From: Arenibaculum pallidiluteum
GTDB taxonomy: Bacteria > Pseudomonadota > Alphaproteobacteria > Azospirillales > Azospirillaceae
DNA: 64,000 nt
Direction of reading: 5' to 3'
NCBI RefSeq assembly: GCF_017355985.1
Contig: NZ_JAFIQU010000009.1
Span: 62,001 to 126,000, forward strand
Shown: positions 1-13,231 of the stretch, in pieces
Position numbering within the stretch: the first letter of the stretch is position 1
Layout of the letters: each line of letters starts with the position of its first letter
Program-made: the position numbers and the translations under genes
The notes under the pieces: model-generated
What the model was told of the DNA's origin: nothing
What the model saw: only the letters and a program-made list of their open reading frames with translations
Database searches by the model: none

Positions 1-1
1 C

Positions 2-211
2 GGCGCCGTGGACGAGCTCCGATCGATCTTCCCGGCGGAAGGCATGGCGGCGCCCACCGACGATTTCGGCGAGCGCGCGACCTATGTCAGCGAGGAGGGG
101 CAGAACTACCGGCGCGAGAACGAGCAGCTCTTCGATCCCATGCTGTCGCTGCACGAGCTCGTGCGCCGCACCGGCATCGCGCTGGTCCACCATTACGGCT
201 TCTTCGGCTGA
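2..211 (+). CDS. C-terminal end of an unidentified protein (cut by window edge)
   Basis: The frame is already open at the left edge and ends at TGA 209-211, so only the last 69 or so residues are visible. The segment is hydrophilic with an acidic-basic stretch (RRENEQLFDPM) and ends in LVHHYGFFG. Third codon positions are almost all G or C, as in the other genes here, which supports real coding. I do not recognise the family from this tail. The next gene begins about 170 bases later on the same strand. Confidence 0.55.
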   Translation, partial: GAVDELRSIFPAEGMAAPTDDFGERATYVSEEGQNYRRENEQLFDPMLSLHELVRRTGIALVHHYGFFG

Positions 212-379
212 TCCAGTCGCAGACGCAGGCGTTCCGTGCGGCAAGCGGCGCCATGCGCGCCGCCGTGCCATGCACGTACTGCGGTTATCCTCCATTCGGC
301 CTGCATCTCGAAAGTCGATTGCCACCCCCGGGGTTCCGGGGTAGTGCTCGAACGATCACTGAGTGGATGGAAGCTCACC

Positions 380-946
380 GTGAAACCTCGCGCCCTTGCC
401 CTCGGCCTCGCCACCCTCGCCGCCCCGCTGCTGGCCGCGCCTGCGCAGGCCCAGCAGTCCCCCGCCCAGCTCAGCTTCGGCATCGCCCATTTCGACCAGC
501 ACTGGCTGGACCCGAATGCGGGGTTCCTCGATTCCTCGGAAAGCGACGACCGCTTCGAGACCGTGGACTTCCGGGCCGAGTATCGGTACGCGCCGGTCTG
601 GACCTATGGCGGCTGGGCCGGGCTGCGCCCGTTCGTCGGGATCGAGGCGACGGCGGACGCCGCGGTCTACGGCCTGGGCGGCGTCGCGCTGGACCTGAAG
701 CTCGGCCCGGTCATCGTGACGCCCAGCTTCGGCGCCGGCCTGTATCACGACGGCGACGGCAAGGACCTGGGCTCGATCCTCGAGTTCCGCAGCATGATCG
801 AGGTCGGCTACGAGTTCACCTCGGGCTACCGGGTCAGCGTCCAGTTCAGCCACATCTCGAACGGCGGGATCACGGACACGAACCCCGGCGCCAACGTCGT
901 GGGCGCCTATCTCCACGTGCCCTTCTCCGCCCTCACCGGGATCTAA
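380..946 (+). CDS. PagL-like lipid A 3-O-deacylase / acyloxyacyl hydrolase family outer membrane protein
   Basis: A 188-residue protein predicted to be an outer membrane beta-barrel that removes the 3-linked acyl chain of lipid A. The GTG start at 380 is chosen because GGAAG at 369-373 lies six bases upstream and the N-terminus is then a clean signal peptide ending in AQA (about residue 24). Alternating hydrophobic strands follow, and the C-terminus carries FSHISNGGITDTNPG, where His158 and Ser160 match the catalytic His and Ser of PagL. The catalytic Glu of Pseudomonas PagL would align at residue 172, which is Asn here, so activity is not certain. The membership in the family is well supported; the exact substrate is inferred. 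Confidence 0.8.
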   Translation: MKPRALALGLATLAAPLLAAPAQAQQSPAQLSFGIAHFDQHWLDPNAGFLDSSESDDRFETVDFRAEYRYAPVWTYGGWAGLRPFVGIEATADAAVYGLGGVALDLKLGPVIVTPSFGAGLYHDGDGKDLGSILEFRSMIEVGYEFTSGYRVSVQFSHISNGGITDTNPGANVVGAYLHVPFSALTGI

Positions 947-950
947 ACTC

Positions 951-981
951 AAGGCGCTTGATGGAAGCCATCAAGCGCCTT
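951..981. terminator. Hairpin between convergent genes
   Basis: A perfect 14-bp stem (AAGGCGCTTGATGG, 951-964, with its complement 968-981) and a 3-base loop starts five bases after the stop of the PagL-like gene. There is no T-run, but the position between convergent genes suggests a bidirectional terminator. Confidence 0.6.
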
Positions 982-1004
982 GCGTATGACCCCCTGAAAG
1001 CGAA

Positions 1005-1033
1005 GCCGGCGCCTCCCTGGGGGAGGCGCCGGC
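1005..1033. terminator. Second hairpin between convergent genes
   Basis: GCCGGCGCCTCCC (1005-1017) pairs perfectly with 1021-1033 across a 3-base loop. It lies downstream of the minus-strand aminotransferase stop (1089) and probably ends that transcript. No T-run is seen on either strand. Confidence 0.5.
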
Positions 1034-1088
1034 GGGACGCACGGTGCGCAGGAAGTAGCGGCCGCGTCCTCGCCCGGCCGCACGCCCG

Positions 1089-2462
<1,374 letters not shown>

Positions 2463-2488
2463 TTATCGAAAAATTTCAGGATCGGCCT

Positions 2489-3187
2489 GTGGACGGACAG
2501 GGAGACTTCACCTATCTGCTGACCTACGGCGCCTTCCTGGTGCTGGGGCTTCTGCTGTTCTACGTGACGCGCAGCCCCTCGGCATCCCGCGGCGGCCCGA
2601 TGCTGAAGGGCGAGCGGCTGAAACTCGGCCGGACCATCGACGCCCTGCAGCACCCCTGCCATCACGACGTCAGGATCGTCGACCAGCAGGGCCGCATCAT
2701 CTGCATCGAGCACATCGTGAGGCTGCCTGCCAGCATCCTGCTGGTCGGCACCGTCGCCATGGGCGCCAAGGGCGAGATCCGCGGATCCGAGTACCACCGG
2801 CAGTGGGCCATCAACTACCGCGGGCGCGCGACCCCCTGCGTGAACCCGCTGCTCGAGCTGGAGCCCCTGATCCGCGCCTTCCGCCGGCGCTTTCCGCTCG
2901 TCCGGGTCCGCGCGCTGATCGTCTTCCCCGACACAGTCACCTTCCCCGAAGGCGCGCCGAAGGGCGCCGTCCGGGCAAGCGACTTCGACCGCTGGGTGCA
3001 CGATATCCTCAAGATCGACGGCACGCCCAGCCAGGCCGTGGAGTCGGCCTGGCCGCAGATCACGACGATGGTGGAATCGAGCCGCAAGCGGATCGAGCAG
3101 GCCCGCAAGTCCGGCGCCGTGACCCGGGGCGTCAAGGCCTCGACCGCCGCGGCGGCGATGTCCAAGCCGATCGCCGCACGCCGTTGA
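2489..3187 (+). CDS. NERD-domain membrane-anchored protein
   Basis: A 232-residue protein with one N-terminal transmembrane helix (about residues 8-26) followed by a soluble domain that resembles the nuclease-related NERD domain: GExxL near 41, then [32 protein letters not shown] and an FRRRFP...[13 protein letters not shown] core. NERD domains are thought to be nucleases or DNA-binding modules; the function here is inferred. The GTG start at 2489 places the helix at the very N-terminus. The C-terminus is a basic, Ala-rich tail. The gene is followed closely by a short reading frame and then uvrB, so a link to DNA processing is possible but unproven. Confidence 0.7.
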   Translation: MDGQGDFTYLLTYGAFLVLGLLLFYVTRSPSASRGGPMLKGERLKLGRTIDALQHPCHHDVRIVDQQGRIICIEHIVRLPASILLVGTVAMGAKGEIRGSEYHRQWAINYRGRATPCVNPLLELEPLIRAFRRRFPLVRVRALIVFPDTVTFPEGAPKGAVRASDFDRWVHDILKIDGTPSQAVESAWPQITTMVESSRKRIEQARKSGAVTRGVKASTAAAAMSKPIAARR

Positions 3188-3216
3188 GAGGCCGGCGGCA
3201 GCGCCGCGGGGATCCC

Positions 3217-3330
3217 ATGTCCGGGATCGCCACCCTGTCGGCAGCCTGGTTCATCGCCTCCTGCGCGGCTGTCGTCTTCGCGGACCGCGCCGCCGACCCG
3301 ATCGATCACGCGCTCCCCGCGGGCTGGTGA
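3217..3330 (+). CDS. Possible 37-residue membrane peptide between the NERD gene and uvrB
   Basis: ATG at 3217 opens a 37-residue frame with a hydrophobic N-terminus ([19 protein letters not shown]) and nearly all-G/C third positions. Its TGA (3328-3330) overlaps a GTG at 3327 that opens the frame running into uvrB, the arrangement expected for translational coupling or for a single gene with a frameshift. GGGGAT just upstream could act as a weak ribosome site. No family is recognised. It may be a real small gene or the 5' part of a broken one. Confidence 0.3.
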   Translation: MSGIATLSAAWFIASCAAVVFADRAADPIDHALPAGW

Positions 3331-3725
3331 CGGTCGTCGGCTTCGGCAGCATCAGGCGGCGGTACTACGCGACCACCGGCCGCCGGGGCAGCGACGTCCT
3401 GGCCTGGCTGGAAATCCTGGCGATCTCCAAGTTCTGCCAGTTCCTCGTCTGGATGATCGTCGAGGCGAGCCGCGACTTCGGATCGAACGCGTGCAGCACC
3501 CTTCTCGACAGCGTCGGCATCTACCGGATCTACCAGCCCTTCGCCGTGGCGCTCAGCCTCGTCGCCCTGAACCATCTCTGCGCGCGGCTGAAGATCCAGA
3601 CGAGCCGGTTCTCGCAGGCACCGATACGGACGGGCATCCAGGTCACCCGGCAAGGCTGCTGGCAGAAGGCCGTGTCGAAGGGCCAGGTAGCGGAACGGGA
3701 CGCGAACGCCTATGTTGATGGCGCC
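3327..3725 (+). other. In-frame open region upstream of uvrB, possible separate coding segment
   Basis: This 399-base stretch has no stop codon in the uvrB frame and shows strong G/C preference at third positions for about its first 270 bases. The deduced peptide includes [19 protein letters not shown] and a second hydrophobic part around residues 70-90. No family is recognised. It could be an N-terminal extension of UvrB, the 3' part of a small gene that lost its stop, or chance. Confidence 0.35.
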
Positions 3726-5878
<2,153 letters not shown>

Positions 5879-5882
<4 letters not shown>

Positions 5883-6742
5883 CCGGCTCGCGGCGGCGCC
5901 CGGCCCCCGCGACGGCTCGGCGCGAGCGCAGCCGGCCGCCCCATGCCACTCCCGGCGTGAGGGGCGCGGGCGGTCCAGGCGGCCCCGGCGGGGTGGAGCG
6001 CCCGGCGGATCTCGTCCGGGTGACGGGAGTGCCGGCGGTGCAGGCGCTGTTCGCCCGCAGGCCGGCCGATGTCGAGCGCCTGTTCTTCGACGAGCGGCGC
6101 GCGCCGCTGCTGAGCGAGGCCTGCGCCGCCATGGCGCGTGCCCGCAGGCCCTATCGCCTTGTCAAGGCCGAGGAGCTCGGGCGCATCGCGGGAACCGTGC
6201 TCCATGGCGGGGTCGTCGCGGTCGCGCGCCCGCTGCCCGTCCCGCTCTTCGATCCGCAGGCGGCGAAGGACTGGCGCGGACCGCTGCTGATGCTGGACGG
6301 CGTTGGCAATCCCCACAATCTCGGCGCCATCGTCCGGACCGCCGCCTTCTTCGGGCTGGGCCGCCTCGTCCTCTCGGATCATGCGGGCCAGGCTGGCCCG
6401 TCGGAGGCGGCCTACAGGGTTGCCGAAGGCGGTTTCGAGGCCGTGTCCCTCTACCGGGCCCGCGGCTTCGCCGCCCAGATCCGGCGGCTGCGCGCGAGCC
6501 ACCGCGTCATCGGGACGGCTCTGGAGCGGGGCCGCCCCCTGGATCCGGCCACCCTGGCCGCCGGCGCCGACGGTCGCCCCGTTGCGCTCGTCCTCGGCAA
6601 CGAGGAGGAAGGGCTCCCCCGCGCCACGCTCGAAGCCTGCGAGGAGATCGGCTACATCCCCGGTACCGGCGCGGTGCAGTCGCTGAACGTGGCCGCCACG
6701 GCGGCGATCCTGATCCATGCCGCGACCCGCGCCGGCATGTGA
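5879..6742 (+). CDS. TrmH/SpoU-family RNA 2'-O-methyltransferase
   Basis: A 287-residue SPOUT enzyme predicted to methylate a ribose 2'-OH of rRNA or tRNA with S-adenosylmethionine. The three SpoU motifs are clear: [17 protein letters not shown] (motif 1), [11 protein letters not shown] (motif 2) and [19 protein letters not shown] (motif 3), forming the trefoil-knot SAM site. An N-terminal L30e-like substrate-binding part ([21 protein letters not shown]) precedes it. The GTG start at 5879 overlaps the uvrB stop in a GTGA arrangement, suggesting coupled translation. The first 40 or so residues are basic and low complexity, so a later start, for example GTG 5957, is possible. Substrate is not determinable. 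Confidence 0.85.
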
Positions 6743-6882
6743 CACGGGCATGTGACATCGACCCGGCGAAGGGCGGAATTCGGCGCCGGATCGACGAAGA
6801 GATCTACCCGGGAAGGCCGGTTGAACCCATGTTCGAATCCCGCTATGCACGGTTTCGAGCCACGGAGCCCTAGGAGAGCTTG

Positions 6883-7500
6883 ATGAACTGGGTCTTGGAC
6901 GACGATGACGACGAGCGCGACGACAAGCAGAAGCCCGACGCGCCGATCGGCCTGCCCTTCTCGACGGTTCAGCAGAACCTCTTCAAGGCGCGCACCATCC
7001 TGCTCTTCGGCGAGATCAACATGAAGGTCGCCCAGATCGCGTCCGCCCAGATGCTGGCGCTCGCGATGGAGGGCGACGAGCCGATCCGGTTCTTCATCAA
7101 CTCGCCGGGCGGCCATGTGGAATCCGGCGACACGATCCACGACATGATCCGCTTCGTGAAGCCGGAGGTGAAGGTGATCGGCACGGGCTGGGTGGCCTCG
7201 GCCGGCGCGCACATCTTCCTGGCCGCGAAGAAGGAGAACCGCTACTGCCTGCCGAACACGCGCTTCATGATCCACCAGCCGCTGGGCGGCGCTGGCGGCA
7301 AGGCCAGCGACATCGCGATCGAGGCCAAGGAGATCATCAAGATGCGCCGGCGCATCAACGAGACGATCGCCCGCGAGACCGGCCAGCCGATCGAGCGCGT
7401 GGAGCGCGACACCGACCGGAACTACTGGATGAGCGCCGAGGAGGCCCGCGACTACGGCATCGTCCAGCACATCGTTGGCTCGATCTCCGAACTGGACTGA
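6883..7500 (+). CDS. ClpP-family serine protease (ATP-dependent Clp proteolytic subunit type)
   Basis: A 205-residue ClpP homologue. The Ser-His-Asp triad can be placed: Ser106 in GWVASAGAHIF, His131 in RFMIHQPLGGAGG and Asp in ERDTDRNYWMSAEEA (about residue 176). FFINSPGGHVESG gives the oxyanion-loop region. The N-terminus is unusual: a run of acidic residues (LDDDDDERDDK) before the first strand, in place of the usual axial loop that docks ClpX or ClpA. The ATG at 6883 has AGGAGA six bases upstream. No ClpX or ClpA gene is adjacent, so this is probably an additional ClpP paralogue rather than the main one. Confidence 0.85.
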   Translation: MNWVLDDDDDERDDKQKPDAPIGLPFSTVQQNLFKARTILLFGEINMKVAQIASAQMLALAMEGDEPIRFFINSPGGHVESGDTIHDMIRFVKPEVKVIGTGWVASAGAHIFLAAKKENRYCLPNTRFMIHQPLGGAGGKASDIAIEAKEIIKMRRRINETIARETGQPIERVERDTDRNYWMSAEEARDYGIVQHIVGSISELD

Positions 7501-7527
7501 GACTTCCGGCAGGGGCCGGAACGAAGA

Positions 7528-7555
7528 GAAGGCCGGGTGGCAGCACCCGGCCTTC
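7528..7555. terminator. Rho-independent terminator between the ClpP-family gene and leuA
   Basis: A perfect 12-bp stem GAAGGCCGGGTG (7528-7539) with CACCCGGCCTTC (7544-7555) and a 4-base loop, followed on the plus strand by TTCCTTTT. It lies between converging genes and can serve both. Confidence 0.8.
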
Positions 7556-7596
7556 TTCCTTTTGCACGTAGTCCTGACGCGGTCGCCCGGCCGGCC

Positions 7597-9547
<1,951 letters not shown>

Positions 9548-9554
9548 GGGCGGC

Positions 9555-9583
9555 ACCCTAGAGCGGAACGCAGCCGGGTGCAA
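9555..9583 (-). promoter_or_regulatory. Candidate leuA promoter
   Basis: On the minus strand TTGCAC (9578-9583), a 17-base spacer and TAGGGT (9555-9560) form a moderate sigma-70 type promoter. The predicted start is at the first bases of the leader peptide. Confidence 0.4.
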
Positions 9584-9633
9584 GCGCCCAGGTGCCGGAG
9601 CATGCCGGAGCGGGCCGGGGGCCGGGGCGGGAA

Positions 9634-10674
9634 TCAGATGCTGATGTTGATGCGGGCACCCTGGTTCCGCTTCAGGACCAGCGCGGCGGTGATGGTGGTG
9701 TCGACGCCGTTGACGAGCCCCGAGGCGCTCTGATCGATCCGGGTCGACCCGCCATTAGATGCCAGCAGCATCAGCGCCGCGGCGCTGCGCCCGCCGGCCG
9801 TGTCCAGAGTAGCATTGCCGTCGGCATCCACCGTGAAGAACTCGTTCACGTCCAGCATGCCCGACTGCAGGTTCAGCGATCCCGCGAACTCGCCGTTCGT
9901 CTGCGACAGCCTGCCGGAGGTGATGTCCTTGGAGCTGTCGAGCGCCGCGATCCGCAGCTTGCCATCCACGACCGACGCCGCAACGCCGTGCAGGTCGCGC
10001 GCCTGCACCGCCAGGTTGATGGCGGCCGCAAGGTCCGCGACGTTGCGCTGGGTAGTCATGGTGAAGGTCTGAGGATCGGCCTCACCCTCGAGCGTGAAGC
10101 TGACCGAGCTGGTCGCGTCGATGCGGCTGAAATCCACGTGGAAGTCGACGCTGCCGGCCGTGCGGGCATTGCCGAAGAGCTCGTTCTGCCCGTTGATCGC
10201 GCCGTCGCCGTTCACGTCGTAGCCGAGCACGCCCTGCCCGCCGCCGAAGCGCCCGATCATCACGTTGTAGGCCGCCGTGGCGCGCGCCTGGGTCGCCGCA
10301 TCCGTGCTGGCATCGTTCTTCTCCAGCCCCGCGAAGATCAGCCCGCTGGTCGAAAGGCCCGAGAGAAGCGAGTTGAAGCCCGAGAGGGCCGTGGCCGTCG
10401 GCGCGGCGGAATAGGTCGCGTCCTTGTCCAGGTCGAGCTGGTTGGAGGCCCGCTGGAACCGGTCCGCCGGCCCCGAGGAGGAGATCGTCGTCGGCCCTGC
10501 GCTGGAGCCGGTCGAGCCCGCCGAGGGGCTGCCGCTGGCATTGTAGAGCGAGCGCCACTCCGCCGAGGCTGCGCTCTGCTCGTCCTCGGACATGGTGTCC
10601 CAGACGATCTGCTTGTACGTCGAGTCCATGTTCTTGAGGTTGAACATGAAATAGGACGGCATGCTGACGGCCAT
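9634..10674 (-). CDS. Hypothetical protein with EF-hand-like calcium motifs
   Basis: A 346-residue protein of unknown family. The ATG at 10674 is chosen because GGAG (complement at 10682-10685) lies seven bases upstream. The first 50 residues contain MPSYFMFNLKNMDSTYKQ; a Ser/Gly-rich linker follows. Two Asp-rich loops resemble EF-hands: DVNGDGAINGQNELF (about residues 150-165) and DVNEFFTVDADGNATLD (about 290). Between them is a stretch (VADLAAAINLAVQ, then a Val/Asp strand) of the kind seen in flagellar hook-associated proteins. There is no signal peptide. A structural, possibly exported, calcium-binding role is a guess. The upstream region is shared with potF, which is divergent. Confidence 0.65.
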   Translation of the reverse strand: MAVSMPSYFMFNLKNMDSTYKQIVWDTMSEDEQSAASAEWRSLYNASGSPSAGSTGSSAGPTTISSSGPADRFQRASNQLDLDKDATYSAAPTATALSGFNSLLSGLSTSGLIFAGLEKNDASTDAATQARATAAYNVMIGRFGGGQGVLGYDVNGDGAINGQNELFGNARTAGSVDFHVDFSRIDATSSVSFTLEGEADPQTFTMTTQRNVADLAAAINLAVQARDLHGVAASVVDGKLRIAALDSSKDITSGRLSQTNGEFAGSLNLQSGMLDVNEFFTVDADGNATLDTAGGRSAAALMLLASNGGSTRIDQSASGLVNGVDTTITAALVLKRNQGARINISI

Positions 10675-10815
10675 GGCGGTTCTCCGCGGCTCGGGGCCAC
10701 CCGTCGGGAGGCCGTTACAATCGAAAGCAGAAAAAGTTTCACAGATGTAGATCAACACGTCATCAAGTTTTCGCCCGCGACGCCCCCAGACCATGCCGCA
10801 GTGCCGCACCGGCCG

Positions 10816-10844
10816 TTGACAAGGGGGGGTCCGGTCTGTGCAAT
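10816..10844 (+). promoter_or_regulatory. Candidate promoter of the pot operon
   Basis: A consensus TTGACA (10816-10821), a 17-base spacer and TGCAAT (10839-10844) lie about 65 bases upstream of potF. Confidence 0.55.
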
Positions 10845-10910
10845 GGCGCCCATACGGTCCCTGGCGGCCCCAGGCGATCCGGCGCGTAACGAGGTCGAGG
10901 GAACCACAGC

Positions 10911-12008
10911 ATGTCGAGGACGATCACGGCCATCGCCGCGGCCGCCGCCGCGGCCTTCCTGGCCGGGCCTGCGCAGGCCCAGCAGAAGCAGGTCAACATC
11001 TACAACTGGAACGACTACATCGGCGAGACGACCCTCGAAGACTTCAACAAGGCGACCGGCATCACCGCCAAGTACGACGTCTATTCGGACCTCGAGACGC
11101 TGGAGCAGAAGCTGCTGGCGGGCCGTTCCGGCTACGACATCATCGTGCCGACCCTGGAGCCGACCCTGTCGCGCCTGATCAAGGCGGGCGCCGTCCAGAA
11201 GCTCGACAAGAGCAAGATCCCGAATCTCAAGAACCTCGACCCAGAGCTGATGAAGCAGCTCGCCAAGTCGGACGCCAACAACGACTACGGCGTTCCCTAC
11301 CAGGGCGGGACCATCGGGCTCGGCATCAACGCCGAGAAGATCAAGGCCGTCGCGCCCGACGCGCCGCTCGACAGCTTCGCCCTGATCTTCGATCCGAAAT
11401 GGGCCGCGCAGGTGTCGAAGTGCGGCATGACGATCCTCGATTCGGCAACCGACACCATCCCGACCGCGCTGAACTACCTCGGCCTGAGCCCGACCTCCGA
11501 GAAGGCCGAGGACCTCAAGAAGGTCGAGGAGATGCTGCTCAAGGTCCGGCCCCACGTGAAGAACTTCACGACCGGTACCGTCATCAACGATCTGGCAGCC
11601 GGCGACAGCTGCGTCGCACTGGCCTATTCCGGCGACGTGAAGCAGGCCCAGGCACGCGCGGAGGAGGCCAAGAGCGGCCAGACCATCTCCTACGTCATGC
11701 CCAAGGAGGGCGTGCAGATCTGGTACGACATGATGGCGATCCCCAAGGGAGCGCCGAACCTGGCCGCCGCGCATGAGTTCATCAACTTCGTCCTGCAGCC
11801 CGAGGTGATGGCCGGCATCACGAATTACGTGAGCTACGGCAATGCCGTGCCGGCCTCGCTCCAGTTCGTGAGCGACGACATCCGGAACGACCCCGGCGTC
11901 TTCCCGCCGGAGGAGCTGAAGAAGAAGATGTTCACGGTGACCGCCGTGTCGTCGAAGACCGAGCGCGACCGCACCCGAAGCTGGACCCGGATCAAGACCG
12001 GCAAGTAA
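10911..12008 (+). CDS. potF: Polyamine ABC transporter, periplasmic binding protein
   Basis: A 365-residue solute-binding protein of the PotD/PotF family that captures putrescine or spermidine in the periplasm. A signal peptide (basic start, Ala-rich core, cleavage after AQA near residue 23) precedes the hallmark VNIYNWNDYIGETTLEDF. Further family segments are YDVYSDLETLEQKLLAGRSGYDIIVP, AGDSCVALAYSGDV and FINFVLQPEVMAGITNYVSYGNAVP. GAGGGAA is upstream of the ATG. It is the first gene of potFGHI. PotF-like rather than PotD-like identity is inferred from the operon order binding protein, ATPase, two permeases, and from the sequence start. Confidence 0.9.
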   Translation: MSRTITAIAAAAAAAFLAGPAQAQQKQVNIYNWNDYIGETTLEDFNKATGITAKYDVYSDLETLEQKLLAGRSGYDIIVPTLEPTLSRLIKAGAVQKLDKSKIPNLKNLDPELMKQLAKSDANNDYGVPYQGGTIGLGINAEKIKAVAPDAPLDSFALIFDPKWAAQVSKCGMTILDSATDTIPTALNYLGLSPTSEKAEDLKKVEEMLLKVRPHVKNFTTGTVINDLAAGDSCVALAYSGDVKQAQARAEEAKSGQTISYVMPKEGVQIWYDMMAIPKGAPNLAAAHEFINFVLQPEVMAGITNYVSYGNAVPASLQFVSDDIRNDPGVFPPEELKKKMFTVTAVSSKTERDRTRSWTRIKTGK

Positions 12009-12085
12009 GGGCAACGCGCGACTGGAGGCGCCCCGGCACAGGATCCTGGCCGGGGCGTCGTCTTTGCTGGAGGTGCACCACGGCG

Positions 12086-13231
12086 ATGGTCCAGCCGATC
12101 AGGAAGACCACGCTCGATCCATGGCAGGATCCCAAGGAGGAGCCCTATGTCCGGATCGAGAAAGTCACGAAGAAGTTCGGAGATTTCGTCGCCGTCGACG
12201 ACGTCAGCCTGAACATCTACCGCAAGGAGTTCTTCTCGCTTCTCGGCGGATCCGGCAGCGGAAAGACGACGCTGCTGCGCATGCTGGCCGGCTTCGAGAC
12301 GCCTACCGAGGGCCGGATCTTCATCGATGGCGTCGACATGACCGGCGTTCCGCCCTATGCGCGGCCGGTCAACATGATGTTCCAGTCCTACGCGCTGTTC
12401 CCGCACATGTCGGTGGAGCAGAACGTCGCCTTCGGTCTGAAGCAGGACCATGTGCCGAAGGACGAGACGCGACGCCGCGTGGCCGAGGTGCTCGATCTCG
12501 TCCAGCTCGGCCCCTTCGCCAAGCGCAGGCCCCATCAGCTCTCGGGCGGGCAGCGCCAGCGCGTCGCACTGGCGCGCAGCCTCGTGAAGCGCCCGAAGCT
12601 GCTGCTGCTCGACGAGCCGCTCTCGGCGCTGGACAAGCGCCTGCGCGAGCGCACTGCCTTCGAACTCGTCAACATCCAGGAGCAGGTTGGCGTCACCTTC
12701 GTCATGGTCACCCACGACCAGGAGGAGGCGATGACCATGTCCAGCCGGATCGCCGTGATGAACACGGGCTGGATCGCGCAGGTCGGCACGCCGGCGCAGG
12801 TCTACGAGTACCCCGGCAGCCGCTTCGTGGCGGGGTTCATCGGGGACGTGAACCTGTTCGAGGGCATCGTCGTCGAGGAGGAGCCCGACCATATCCTCGT
12901 CCGGTCGGACGAGGTGGCATGCGACCTCTACATCAGCCACGGCGCGGTGGTGCCCCGCGGCGCCAAGGTCGCCGTGGCGATCCGCCCCGAGAAGATGTCG
13001 GTCTCGAAGGAGGGCGCGGCGGGTCCAGGAACGCGCAACGCCGTCGTCGGCACCGTGCGGGAAATCGCCTATCTCGGCCAGTTCTCGACCTATCTCGTGG
13101 CGCTGGACACGGGAAAGACAGTCCGTGTCACCATGCCGAACACGAACCGCGCCGCCGAGATGCCGATCACCTGGGAGGACCGCGTCGTCGTGAGCTGGCG
13201 GCCCCTGGCCGGGGTGGTGCTGACGCAATGA
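12086..13231 (+). CDS. potG: Polyamine ABC transporter ATP-binding protein
   Basis: A 381-residue ATPase that powers polyamine import. Walker A is GGSGSGKTT (about residue 54), the Q-loop lies in MMFQSYALFPHMSV, the signature is LSGGQRQRVALARSL, Walker B is LLLLDEPLSALD and the switch His is in FVMVTHDQEEAMTM. A C-terminal TOBE domain (about 290-375) includes RPEKMSVS. The stop overlaps the next start (ATGA at 13228-13231), so translation with potH is coupled. Confidence 0.93.
   Translation: MVQPIRKTTLDPWQDPKEEPYVRIEKVTKKFGDFVAVDDVSLNIYRKEFFSLLGGSGSGKTTLLRMLAGFETPTEGRIFIDGVDMTGVPPYARPVNMMFQSYALFPHMSVEQNVAFGLKQDHVPKDETRRRVAEVLDLVQLGPFAKRRPHQLSGGQRQRVALARSLVKRPKLLLLDEPLSALDKRLRERTAFELVNIQEQVGVTFVMVTHDQEEAMTMSSRIAVMNTGWIAQVGTPAQVYEYPGSRFVAGFIGDVNLFEGIVVEEEPDHILVRSDEVACDLYISHGAVVPRGAKVAVAIRPEKMSVSKEGAAGPGTRNAVVGTVREIAYLGQFSTYLVALDTGKTVRVTMPNTNRAAEMPITWEDRVVVSWRPLAGVVLTQ

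Noticed and set aside
6831-6842. GTTCGAATCCCG, similar to a tRNA T-arm
   Set aside because: The flanking five-base stems do not pair and no acceptor, D or anticodon arms can be built around it.
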